Positions 16,233-24,588 of a DNA stretch of 64,000 nucleotides are shown piece by piece. The DNA is from Halobaculum saliterrae (GTDB lineage Archaea; Halobacteriota; Halobacteria; Halobacteriales; Haloferacaceae). Position 1 is the stretch's first letter. Each line of letters opens with the position of its first letter. The translations under genes were made by a program, and so were the position numbers. The notes under the pieces were generated by a model. The model ran no database searches. It was not told where the DNA came from and saw only the letters and a list, made by a program, of their open reading frames with translations. Where the stretch lies: positions 390,225-454,224 of the forward strand of contig NZ_WUUS01000002.1 in the NCBI RefSeq assembly GCF_009831625.1, given 5' to 3'.

Positions 16233-17627
16233 ATGACCTTTTACGACCGCACGGTGAACTCGACGCCCTCGAAACGGCGTTCGAATCACCGAAGCATGAC
16301 TTCTACGTAGTCTACGGTCGCCGCCGCGTCGGAAAGACGGAACTCCTCAAAGAGTTCTGTACCGGCCGGCCGCACATCTACTTCCTCGCGTCCCAGGAGG
16401 CTGAAAATCGACAGCGTGAGAAGTTCGTTGAGAAGGTTGCTGATTACTTCGACGACCGCGTCCCCCGCATTGACGGCTGGGACGAGGCCTTTGACTACTC
16501 TCGGCGACAAACTCGCTATTGAACGACACGTCGTCGTCATCGACGAGTTCCCCTACCTAGTCGATGAGAACGACTCGCTTCCGTCCTACCTCCAGTCCTT
16601 CGTTGATGAGCAACTCTAAGATACGGACTCGATGCTGGTACTATGTGGCTCCAGCGTGAGTACGATGGAGTCGGAGGTACTCGGCTACGAGGGCCCGTTG
16701 TATGGTCGGCGAACGGGGCAGATCGACGTGCAGCCCTTCTCATTCCAGCAAGCCCGAGACGTAATCGCATACGATATCGAGGACGCGATCCGGTCGTTCG
16801 CGGTCACAGGTGGAACGCCGATGTATCTCACACTCATCGACTATGACCGATCCCTCGATGAGAACATCAGAACACAGATCCTCTCGCCGACAGCCGTACT
16901 CTACAACGAACCCGAGTTCCTGCTCCGGACTGAGCTGCGCAATCCTGCCCGATACATGAGCATCCTCGAGGCTGTCGCTACCGGGCATACGACCCCCAAC
17001 GAGATCGCCGGTACTACCGGAATCGGTTCCGGTCCCTTATCGAAGTACCTCCAAACGCTCCGGCGTCTGCGTCTCATCGACCGCGACGTTCCTGTGACTG
17101 CTTCGGCAAAGCAGTCGAAGCGGTCGCGGTACCGGGTTGCCGACGAGCTCCTTCGGTTCTGGTTCCGTTTCGTCGAACCGAATCGCTCCAGTATCGAAGA
17201 GGCCCCAGAAATCGTCTACGAGGGGACAATCGAACCAAATTTCCCCGATCACGTCGCAACGACATTTGAGGATATTTGTCAAGAAGGCGTGTGGGAAGCG
17301 ATCCGGCGTAGCGAACTTGGACCGTACGCTGAGGTTGGGCGGTGGTGGTACGGAGAAGACGAAATCGACATCGTCGGACTTGCTCCAGACGATGATCGTA
17401 TTCTGCTCGCCGAGTGCAAATGGACGACTGAACCGGTCGGCCACTCACTCGTCAGCTCGCTGCGTGACAAAGCGGACCGCGTCCTGTGGGGACCACCTAC
17501 TCGGGACGAAGAGTTCGCCCTCTTCTCAAGGAGTGGTTTCGCCGAGGGGATTGCCGATCAACTCAACGACAACTGGTCTCTGTTCAGCCCTGAGGACCTA
17601 AAGACATTGTTTCTTACTGACAATTAG
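16233..17627 (+). pseudogene. Broken archaeal ATPase (DUF234-type) gene
   Basis: The reconstructed product would be about 465 residues. It starts MTFYDRT (ATG 16233), shifts frame near 16252 to GELDALETAF and VVYGRRRVGKTELLKEF (Walker A), and shifts again near 16497. It then reads LGDKLAIERHVVVIDEFPYL (Walker B) and hits TAA at 16617-16619, where I would expect Gln. The rest is open: MLVLCGSSVSTMESEVLG, PFSFQQARDVIAYD, AVTGGTPMYL, a winged-helix region and the C-terminal DUF234 nuclease-like segment ending in DEIDIVGLAPDDDRILLAECKW. A 331-residue frame (16632-17627) survives and could be mistaken for an intact gene. No transposon is visible at the breaks. Confidence 0.8.
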
Positions 17628-17683
17628 ACAAAATAAAATGCAATGATTTTGAATGGACGACGAGCGAACCGACTGCGATACCC

Positions 17684-17929
17684 TTACTGGTTCGTTAACG
17701 TGTCTGCCAGGTCAAATTGCGGTCTGACATCCGATCTCACGTAGGTTTCGAGTGTTTTCTGAAGCGTCTGCGGACGAACATTCCGAGAGTCAAACTGGTC
17801 ACCTGGGATGAGTATCACGTCGGTGTCCCGCTCGCGGGCCTGCGAGAGGAAATGATGGAAGCTGAGGCCAGCGTCTGTCTCCCGCTGCTTGAGTCCGTAC
17901 TGTCGGCGACCGAGGTGGATGTCTGCTCA
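17684..17929 (-). pseudogene. Fragment of an Mre11/SbcD-like metallophosphoesterase
   Basis: A start-less open frame of about 82 codons directly follows a TGA at 17930-17932. It reads ADIHLGRRQYGLKQRETD, then LSFHHFLSQARERDTDVILIPGDQFDSRNVRPQTLQ and a stop at 17684-17686. DIHLG (Asp-x-His) and GDQFDSR correspond to the first two metal motifs of Mre11-type phosphoesterases (DxH and GDxxDS). The remaining motifs are missing, so this is a remnant. It lies next to two other broken genes, suggesting a decaying nuclease/ATPase locus. Confidence 0.6.
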
Positions 17930-18012
17930 GTAGTGACCTGAAGGGTGAATTCTGCAGAATCTCTGTGTTTGTTTCGAACGGAAATATAGGAAGTACCGAT
18001 GAGTAGGGGTGC

Positions 18013-18198
18013 TTATCGCTCAGACGTGACGCACAGGACGACAAGTGCCAGTCCAGCAGATGTCGCCGACAACGTTTCCCAGCTCCCTGTCTTCGCCGCA
18101 TGATAGGTGGCTGTACAAACCGTTAAGATACCTACCAGAGACACGGCTATCCCCACTTTCTCGTCAACAACGTGTTTCGGTACCGAATATACACTCAT
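18013..18198 (-). CDS. Small two-helix membrane protein
   Basis: This 61-residue protein (ATG 18196-18198, MSVYSVPKHVVDEKVGIAVSL) has two hydrophobic stretches, VGIAVSLVGILTVCTATY and LSATSAGLALVVLCV. It is plausible as a real small haloarchaeal membrane protein, but I do not recognise the family. It has no close co-directional neighbour. Confidence 0.5.
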   Translation of the reverse strand: MSVYSVPKHVVDEKVGIAVSLVGILTVCTATYHAAKTGSWETLSATSAGLALVVLCVTSER

Positions 18199-18686
18199 GA
18201 AATGAAGTTTTTATGTGTTTGACTTTAAATATTCTACTTTCTCTTCGGCGTCTGCCAAGTCCCTCGTCTAGTCTTAGCAATTCGCAGGTCGCTGTGTCTA
18301 CTGCGACGGTGAGATGTTACATAGGTACAAGATCAGAATCCACTGCTTAGTAGACCAGCGAATTGGTCGAGTCTCAAGTGTGGATGAACAATTCAACGAC
18401 TATATAAACGGGTATTCCTCCGTCTCAACCCAATATCACGGAGAGCGTTCGGTTAATCGCGACAGTGATTGATAGACGGACCAAGGTCTTCGCCTCATCG
18501 TTCGAGTCTGTGATCCCCGAGCCACGGTGGTCGACTGCGGTGTCGATTCGATTTCCGACGGCGGTAACACGGGTGTAACTGGGTGACGTGAACGCCCGGA
18601 AACGGGTAAGTCGTCTCGGGTCGTAGTCGTCCTTGAGAACTCCTATCCAACCGCTGTCCGACACCGGACGGCGGACATTCGAATCA
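18199..18686. promoter_or_regulatory. Gene-free stretch with a strong TATA box at 18401-18408
   Basis: TATATAAA at 18401-18408 on the plus strand is one of the best TATA boxes in the window. Transcription would begin near 18430, yet the next plus-strand start is at 18687, leaving a leader of roughly 255 bases with no good open frame. Either the regulator mRNA has an unusually long leader for a haloarchaeon, or a small non-coding RNA lies here. The opposite-strand frame across it looks like a shadow. Confidence 0.35.
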
Positions 18687-19040
18687 ATGACCGGAACCCA
18701 TCAGACGCAATCGACGACGGAATCGACCGAGAACGGAGCGGCGACGACGGAGGCGACCACCGATACGTCCGCATCGGACTCCGAACCGTTCGCGGATCTC
18801 CCGCCGAGTGCGAAGCTCGTACACTTCGTTCTCGACCGTGACGACGAGCGGACTCAGACCCAGCTTGTCGACGAAACCGCACTGTCAGCACGCACCGTTC
18901 GAACGGCACTCGGTCGACTCGAGGACGCCGGGTTGGTCGACGAGTCGATCTGTCTTCGCGACGCTCGGAAGCGCGTGTACTCGCTGACCGACGCCGGGGC
19001 AACTGTCGGCGACGGATCGGAAGTCGAACTCGAGGCGTGA
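18687..19040 (+). CDS. MarR-like winged-helix transcriptional regulator
   Basis: The 117-residue protein starts at ATG 18687 (MTGTHQTQSTTES). A low-complexity Thr/Ser/Glu N-terminus of about 40 residues precedes the winged helix. That domain reads LPPSAKLVHFVLDRDDERTQTQLVDETALSARTVRTALGRLEDAGLVDESICLRDARKRVYSLTDAG. This is a common haloarchaeal single-domain regulator with no ligand domain. Its target is not evident from the neighbours. Confidence 0.8.
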   Translation: MTGTHQTQSTTESTENGAATTEATTDTSASDSEPFADLPPSAKLVHFVLDRDDERTQTQLVDETALSARTVRTALGRLEDAGLVDESICLRDARKRVYSLTDAGATVGDGSEVELEA

Positions 19041-19252
19041 ACGGTACCGAGGTCTGACCGGCCCCCGGTTCGTGCGGTCGATTCAGGGCGCTATTGGCCA
19101 GTCTTTCGGAACGGTTCCGGTAGCTTGACCTGTGGCAAGTAGCCGCGAAGCGATCGCGGGACCCTCGAGTCTATTTACTTCGCAGAGAGCATATGAACGA
19201 ACACACCACCGTACGTCGATCGGGCAGTACTCGGGCGGTTATCGGGGACCCG

Positions 19253-19837
19253 TTACGCTTCGTCGGCCATCCCGCCGAAGACTGCCTCCGCGTCGCTCGG
19301 GACGTCGAAGTCGTGGTAGTGTTCGCCCTTCTCCTTCGAGAGGATATTGAGTGCCGCGGCGGCGCCGTCGCCGGCGGAGATGACCGCCTGCCACTCCTCG
19401 ATGCGAACCATCGCACCCGTCGCGTAGGCGCCGTCGACGCTCGTCTCCATGGTCACGTCGACGTCGACGACGTCGCCGTCGAACGCACACCCGAGCGACT
19501 CCGCGAGATCGCGGTTCGCGCCGGTCGCGAGCACGAGATACCGTCCCTCGACCGCGTCCCCGTCGGTGGCGACGTGGAAGCCGTCATCGGTCTCCTCGAC
19601 GCCGGTCGCCTTGGTTCCCTGACGCCGATCGACTCCGAACGAGTCGACTTGCTCGCGGAGCGTCTCCATGTATGCGGAGCCGTCGATCGACCCGATACCG
19701 GGGTAGTTGAACAGGTGAGCCTTGTGCATCCACGTCCCGTCCGTGTCGAGAACCGTCGACTCCAGTCCGTTCTTCTGTGCGAACAACGCTGCGGTCAGGC
19801 CGGCGGGGCCGCCGCCGACGATAACGACATCAGTCAC
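19253..19837 (-). CDS. Small FAD-dependent NAD(P)/FAD oxidoreductase, thioredoxin-reductase-like without CxxC
   Basis: The 194-residue protein starts at GTG 19835-19837 (VTDVVIVGGGPAGLTAALFA), giving the dinucleotide-binding GxGxxG at the very N-terminus. YLVLATGANRDLAESLG is the second family motif. TSVDGAYATGAMVRIEEWQAVISAGDGAAAALNIL is the FAD-contacting TGD-like C-terminus. It lacks the NADPH-binding insertion and the redox CxxC of true thioredoxin reductases. It therefore matches the short haloarchaeal proteins that use one Rossmann domain. The electron acceptor is unknown. Confidence 0.8.
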   Translation of the reverse strand: MTDVVIVGGGPAGLTAALFAQKNGLESTVLDTDGTWMHKAHLFNYPGIGSIDGSAYMETLREQVDSFGVDRRQGTKATGVEETDDGFHVATDGDAVEGRYLVLATGANRDLAESLGCAFDGDVVDVDVTMETSVDGAYATGAMVRIEEWQAVISAGDGAAAALNILSKEKGEHYHDFDVPSDAEAVFGGMADEA

Positions 19838-19932
19838 ACACGTAGGATCGGTTCGCACGGTTATAGTCGTGGTTCAACCGGAAGGGGGTCTCACCCGGCG
19901 ACAGTGACATACATGAACTGGACGACGGGCCG

Positions 19933-20247
19933 TTACTCGTCGGAATCGCCGGTGTCGGACGGTCGGCGTAGGCCGTTCTCTCCGGGGGCCGGAAGCGATT
20001 CGTGATGGAGGTGAAACCACTCAGCGAGCGATCCGCGCGTCCCTTTCGTCTCGACCGTTACCGATCCATCGAATCCCCACTCGGCGCGGTCGGCGTCCTC
20101 GCCGAAGGCCAAGGGAACGTCCACTTGGAGGTCCTCGGCCGAGAGTTGGATCCCGCCCTCACGTTCGATGCTCTCGTCGATCATCTGTTCGAGGAGCGTG
20201 ATCCACTCCTCGGGAACCCTGCGCGATTCGAGAGTGTCGTGGTCCAT
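19933..20247 (-). CDS. Conserved haloarchaeal hypothetical protein
   Basis: This 104-residue acidic protein starts at ATG 20245-20247 (MDHDTLESRRVPEEWITLLEQMIDESIEREG). An N-terminal helix is followed by a beta-rich part (DLQVDVPLAFGEDADRAEWGFDGSVTVETKGTRG) and a polar tail. The style is typical of haloarchaea; no catalytic motif is seen. It lies at the left edge of the origin region. Confidence 0.6.
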   Translation of the reverse strand: MDHDTLESRRVPEEWITLLEQMIDESIEREGGIQLSAEDLQVDVPLAFGEDADRAEWGFDGSVTVETKGTRGSLAEWFHLHHESLPAPGENGLRRPSDTGDSDE

Positions 20248-20425
20248 ACGTCACCCTTGGACCTCCTCCTACCTGTTGGTTTCCGTGGATCGGCAGTGAG
20301 TCGGCACGCTCTCAGGTCGCAGGCTAGCGACACCACGATGTCCGGAGTACGAACGAACCACCTCTAGCGATCTGATCACCACAGTGTAGAGCCGGGGGCG
20401 CAGTCACGACCGGTGGGGGATCACA

Positions 20426-20478
20426 CCACCGTGTCCGCTGTTACTGTATACCGATGGCGAGAACGGCGGACGGAGTGG
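20426..20478. repeat. Outlying origin elements, one in each orientation
   Basis: CCACCGTGTCCGCTGTT (20426-20442, plus) and AACGGCGGACGGAGTGG (20462-20478, minus, 14 of 17 to the consensus) face each other about 150-200 bases left of the regular array. They are the outermost copies on this side of orc. Confidence 0.7.
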
Positions 20479-20629
20479 TGTTTTTTCGAGAGGGGTTCGA
20501 CCGAGGAACCCGGGACAGGTTATCACAGAATACCACGGTGAAGAGTATCGAGACCGTCGGAAGCAACCGTTATCGTGTCCGACAAGGGATCTCAGCACGC
20601 CCTCGTTCGGACGGAGACGAGAGACGACA

Positions 20630-20884
20630 CCATCGTGTCCGCTGTTCGACCGTGTCATCGTCCCCACCGTGTCCGCCGTTTGTCCGGATCTTCGACTCCA
20701 CCGTGTCCGCCGTTCGATCGGGTCGTCGACACCACCGTGTCCGCCGTTTGCCCGGGTCTTCGACTCCACCGTGTCCGCCGTTCGATCGGGTCGTCGACTC
20801 CACCGTGTCCGCCGTTTGTCCAGGTCGTCGACTCCACGGTGTCCGCCGTTTACCCGGGTCGTCGACCCCATCGAATCCATCGTT
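20630..20884 (+). repeat. 34-base-period tandem array of origin elements (candidate Orc-binding sites)
   Basis: The 17-base element CCACCGTGTCCGCCGTT, with minor variants, begins at 20630, 20664, 20698, 20732, 20766, 20800 and 20834, exactly 34 apart. A degenerate eighth copy starts at 20868. All are in one orientation. The 17-base spacers are also related and alternate between two versions (a TGTCCGG-like one and CGATCGGGTCGTCGAC at 20715 and 20783), giving a 68-base higher-order unit. The repeat lies 200 bases beyond the stop of orc. Open frames through the array on both strands are artefacts of the repeat. Confidence 0.85.
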
Positions 20885-21087
20885 ATAGTCGTTCGAGTCG
20901 GGACAGCCGGATTCGATTGGACACCAGCTCGTCCGCCGTTGTTGGGCACGGGTCCCCTTGGGGAGCAGCAGGTCTGACTACGAGTGATGGACTCAGAGAG
21001 AGGTAGGATCTAGATTTAGGTTCGTAGTGTATATCGTTACGGGAGGCGTTCTATCACCGAAATCAGGGACGCCTGACTATAGTCAAG

Positions 21088-22356
21088 TCAGTCCTCCGAA
21101 ACGAAGTCGGTGATGCGGACGTCGTTGAGTTCGTCGCTCGGATCGTCGGCGAGGAAGTCCTTCACCGATCGGTGGACGCCGACGTCCTGTACGGTGTCCG
21201 CCATCGCGTCCAGGAGCAGGTCGACGTCCATGTCGAGCGCGTACTCGCGGTAGGTACCGCCGCGGCGGCCCTCGTTCCGTTCGGTCACCGAGATGATCCC
21301 GAGCATCGCCAGTTCCGAGAGGTGATCCCGCATCCGACGGGGGACGAGGGGATCGCGATCGGCCATCTCGGCGAAGCGCGTGTATCGCGGACGGATATCT
21401 CGTGAGCGAACGGGAGCCTCGTTCTCGAGATCCAACGTGAGGAGGGCGTAGAGGACGAGATGCCCGTGTTGGGTTAGGCCGGTTATCCCCTCCTTGATTC
21501 GACCCCGCTCGAGCGCCCGTCGTCCACGTTCGACGTGTTCCTCGGCGACTCGCTCTGTCTCGTCGTCGCGAGCGAGGTCGCCAGCCTTCATCAGGAGGTC
21601 GATAGATTGGCGAGCGTCGCCGGCGTCCTTCGCGCCGTAGGCGGCACACAACGGAATGACGCCGGGATCGAGGACCCCGTCGTGGAACGCGACCTCGACG
21701 CGCTGTTCGAGGATCTTCTGGAGGTCGGTGGCGTCGTAGGCCGGAAAGTGGATCTCCTGTTCACACAACGAGGATCGGACCTTCGGGGAGAGGTCGTCGC
21801 GAAACGAGAAGTCGTTGGAGATGCCGACGATGCCGACCTTCGCCGTCGAGAGGTTCCCGTTCGCTCGAGCGCGGGGGAGCTGATAGAGGATGGAGTCGTC
21901 CTCGACGTGGTCGACCTCGTCGAGAACGATGAGGATCGTGCCGCCACACACGTCGAGTTCGTTCCAGAGCATCTCGTAGACGCTCGCCCTCGGATAGCCG
22001 GTCGTGGATATCTGTTCGGTGTCGTCGCGGAACTCGTTGACGAGTCTGGTCGCGACCTGATACGACGACGTGAGCCCGTCACAGTTGAGCGCGATGACGG
22101 TGAGTTCGATGTCGTCGTACTGGGCGGCGTCCTCCTTGAGGTGCTCCAGCAGGTACCGCGTCGCCGCGGTCTTCCCGACGCCCGTTTTGCCGTAGAGGAA
22201 GACGTTGTTCGGCTGCTCCCCGTTGATCACGGGTTGAAGCGCGGCGCGGTAGGTGTCGAGCTCCTCGTCGCGACCGACCAACTGCTCGGGTTGGTAGTCC
22301 TCACGGAGTGCGTCGCGGTCGCGGTAGATGTCTGTGTCCCGCTCGAACATCCCCAT
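21088..22356 (-). CDS. orc: Orc1/Cdc6 family replication initiator
   Basis: The 422-residue protein opens MGMFERDTDIYRDRDALREDYQPEQLVGRDEELDTY. It has Walker A at VFLYGKTGVGKTAATRYLLEHL (about residue 53), Walker B at ILIVLDEVDHVEDDSILYQL (about 142), sensor-1 VGIVGISNDFSFRDDL and sensor-2-like DAGDARQSIDLLMKAGDLA. A C-terminal winged-helix (TQHGHLVLYALLTLDLENEAPVRSRDIRPRY) should bind the origin elements. It recognises origin DNA and recruits MCM. One 17-base element (22395-22411) overlaps its TATA-like GATAAAAC, suggesting autoregulation. Copies flanking on both sides make this a self-contained origin locus. Confidence 0.95.
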   Translation of the reverse strand: MGMFERDTDIYRDRDALREDYQPEQLVGRDEELDTYRAALQPVINGEQPNNVFLYGKTGVGKTAATRYLLEHLKEDAAQYDDIELTVIALNCDGLTSSYQVATRLVNEFRDDTEQISTTGYPRASVYEMLWNELDVCGGTILIVLDEVDHVEDDSILYQLPRARANGNLSTAKVGIVGISNDFSFRDDLSPKVRSSLCEQEIHFPAYDATDLQKILEQRVEVAFHDGVLDPGVIPLCAAYGAKDAGDARQSIDLLMKAGDLARDDETERVAEEHVERGRRALERGRIKEGITGLTQHGHLVLYALLTLDLENEAPVRSRDIRPRYTRFAEMADRDPLVPRRMRDHLSELAMLGIISVTERNEGRRGGTYREYALDMDVDLLLDAMADTVQDVGVHRSVKDFLADDPSDELNDVRITDFVSED

Positions 22357-22383
22357 TGGTGGTTGTCAAACGATACATGGGAT

Positions 22384-22411
22384 GAGTGATAAAACCACCG
22401 TGTCCGCAGCG
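22384..22411 (-). promoter_or_regulatory. orc promoter overlapped by an origin element
   Basis: On the minus strand a TTTTATCA TATA-like box (22387-22394) lies about 30 bases upstream of the orc ATG. Directly against it is CCACCGTGTCCGCAGCG (22395-22411), a copy of the origin element. Orc bound here would cover the BRE side of the box and could repress its own transcription. Confidence 0.55.
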
Positions 22412-23250
22412 TCCGCTGTTTCCGCTGTTCCGACGTTACTTAAATACTTCTTAAAGGCCCGTGATCACACACCCACCCCACCATGTCCGCAGTTGTTGAG
22501 ATCGAAGCCGGGGGAGGGGGCGTCGGAGCCTTAATAAATAGAAATATTTAATACCTATCTGTGAGAGCTAGTCCGTACGACAACCTAGTAGTATCATTTG
22601 GTTTGGCAGAAGTAGATTGAGAGCGAGCGAACACGACCGATTCGGGGATCCCTCGATCTTTCTCTCGGAAGTTACGGCAAAGAACTCCGCGACACGGTCG
22701 ACCCGTCCGTTCTCTCACTCGAACAGCGGACATAGTGGGGGGAGGGTGTTCGAGTGGCTTCGACTGTGAACAACTCTTCCAGATGACGTGAGAACGCCGA
22801 TATCGTCTGTTGCTTTCCCACCCAGCCTTCGAACCTCCGAGAGAACACCACCATGTCCGCTGTTCTCCCGACACGACAGCCGATAGAACAGCGGACATAG
22901 TGGTGTGTTCTTCGCAACGTCCGCCGCAGTCCGATGGTTCTCCGGTGTCTCGGTCGAACGTTGATGCGGCATCTAGTGTCCGATTCGAACACCACCGTGT
23001 CCGCAGCTATACTCCAGCTTCCACTGAGTCCGGGGGCCTGATCGTCTCGATCCGCCCATCAGTCGAGTCTCGATCGGAGTTGGCACCAATCTCGGTGGAT
23101 CCGGAACGACTGAGAGGTGTGGACCGTGAAATCGATCCGACGTGTTCGTATGGAACTGCGGACATCGTGGGGTCTCTGTGAACTCCTCCCCGGCTTCCTC
23201 AGTCGAACAGAGTTTCGATCACGGAACCCCAGTTACTGCGGACATTGTGG
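22395..23250. repeat. Right origin cluster: dispersed elements in both orientations around an AT-rich block
   Basis: Copies of the 17-base element lie at 22395 (plus), 22478-22494 (plus), 22722-22738 (minus), 22848-22864 (plus), 22887-22903 (minus), 22992-23008 (plus), 23154-23170 (minus) and 23234-23250 (minus). The variant here is CCACCATGTCCGCTGTT. An AT-rich segment at 22531-22560 (TTAATAAATAGAAATATTTA) sits between the plus copy at 22478 and the minus copy at 22722, the expected place for a duplex-unwinding element. No supported gene lies between 22357 and 23408. This is the best candidate for the actual initiation zone. Confidence 0.8.
22843..22909. repeat. Large inverted repeat formed by two origin elements
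   Basis: The plus copy at 22848-22864 and minus copy at 22887-22903 extend beyond the 17-base core into AGAACACCA / TGGTGTGTTCT flanks. They form arms of roughly 25 bases around a 20-odd-base loop. It is the most symmetrical structure in the origin. Confidence 0.65.
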
Positions 23251-23408
23251 TGTAGGCAACGAACCGGTGGAGGAATCGACCCCGAACGAGAACGTGATGT
23301 CTCCCCGACGAAAGGAACCGGGTAGTGTGCTTTCTGGTCGAATCACTGAACGGTCCCTGCTTTACGAACAGGTAGGATTAACATAACTGCGGCGTGAATC
23401 CTGATTGA

Positions 23409-23969
23409 ATGGAGATATCAGAGGATCTACGCTGTGTATTCAGCGGCGAGGTGGAACGTCGCAACGGGACGTACGTCGTCGAGGTGCCGGAGCGGGAGGT
23501 CGAACTCGACACGATTCGTCCCGACCGTGTCTATCGCGTCGCCATTCTGGGAGGACACAAGGGGGACGGCGGCAAGGAAGGTGTCGCCGAGGCGATCGAT
23601 TCATCGTCTCCCGCTGCGGAGCGGAGCGAGGGAATGGACTCAGCGGCGACCGGACGATCGGATCACACGGGACCCGAGTCGAACCCTGGAGAGGATACCG
23701 AACAGGGAGCGCGATCGTCCGGCAGTACGAGCGACACCGAACGGACGGCGGAGCCGGAGCCCCCGGTCGATCGAGGCGACGAGGTAACCGTCGACATTGA
23801 GGGGATCGGCGATCAAGGCGACGGGATCGCCCGCGTCGACCGTGGGTACGTTATCATCGTCCCGGACACGGAGAAGGGCGAACGGGTACAGATCAGAGTC
23901 ACGAGTGTCAAGCAGAACGTCGCGTTCGCGGAGGTCGTCGAGCGCGTCGAACGGCACCACTACGAGTAA
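23409..23969 (+). CDS. TRAM-domain protein
   Basis: The 186-residue protein has an N-terminal small beta domain (MEISEDLRCVFSGEVERRNGTYVVEVPEREV, residues 1-50) and a long Ser/Glu/Gly-rich linker (about 55-118). The C-terminal TRAM domain reads GDEVTVDIEGIGDQGDGIARVDRGYVIIVPDTEKGERVQIRVTSVKQNVAFAEVVER. TRAM is an RNA-binding beta-barrel; stand-alone archaeal TRAM proteins bind RNA and some act as RNA chaperones. The linker-joined layout is common in haloarchaea. It begins at the right border of the origin region and reads away from it. Confidence 0.85.
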   Translation: MEISEDLRCVFSGEVERRNGTYVVEVPEREVELDTIRPDRVYRVAILGGHKGDGGKEGVAEAIDSSSPAAERSEGMDSAATGRSDHTGPESNPGEDTEQGARSSGSTSDTERTAEPEPPVDRGDEVTVDIEGIGDQGDGIARVDRGYVIIVPDTEKGERVQIRVTSVKQNVAFAEVVERVERHHYE

Positions 23970-24588
23970 CGTCAGGGCCCGCCGATGGGTCGCTGTGAGC
24001 CGGGCGTCCGGATCCTCGTTCGCAACGTTCCTCCTACGACTCTCGATCCTGCGGACATGCTATCAGTTATTCTACACTTATTGGCACTGAGACAGTTCCG
24101 TATGGAGCAACCCACCCCCGTCGGCGGATATCGGACACGTCCCCGTCGGAGCCAGTCGAGGCGTGAATTGAACGACGGAACCTCTGAATGCGGACGTGAT
24201 CCGCTTCGAATACGGCCGAACCCGAAAGTCGTCCCACTATCTGGAGGACTGTTGACCGCCGAGAGCGAACGTGTACGTCGCACACGGGGCCTGTCGTAAA
24301 ACTGCAAACCGCCGAAATCCGGTGGATACTCTACCGAGATCCGATAGTCAACTCGGCAGAACCGGACGAAACCCCGTCCGAACCGGGTGGCTACGATCCG
24401 GAATCGGAGTTGAAGTATCCACGAACCAGAGCCGAGACGATACTTTCCGAATGCAATCTGCTATCCAACAAACTGCATCCGAAACGAAGTGATCGGCTAT
24501 CAACCACTATCTTATATGAAATACTGTAACAAAATTCAAATATAATTGAACTAGAAATATAATGTGGGACGTGTTTCCTCGAAATGGT
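23970..24588. other. Intergenic stretch before the TRAP operon; promoter at its right end
   Basis: No supported gene. The last 70 bases (24510-24582) are AT-rich, with TCTTATATGAAATAC and AAATATAATTG, giving good TATA candidates for the binding-protein gene. A degenerate origin-like core (GCGGACATGC, about 24051-24060) occurs alone. Confidence 0.4.

Noticed and set aside
16632..17627. Treating the 331-codon ATPase frame as an intact gene
   Set aside because: It lacks the Walker A and B motifs, which are present just upstream in broken frames; it is the C-terminal part of a pseudogene.
20630..20884. Possible CRISPR array, from about 17-base repeats with 17-base spacers
   Set aside because: The spacers are similar to one another, too short, and also part of the repeat. 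The element recurs in both orientations around orc, which fits initiator sites and not CRISPR. No cas genes are present.
20404..20949. Long open frames on both strands through the 34-base repeats, encoding repetitive Arg/Pro/Gly peptides
   Set aside because: The repeat period is not a multiple of three, so an array free of stops stays open in all frames. The peptides only mirror the DNA repeat, and no family or start context supports them.
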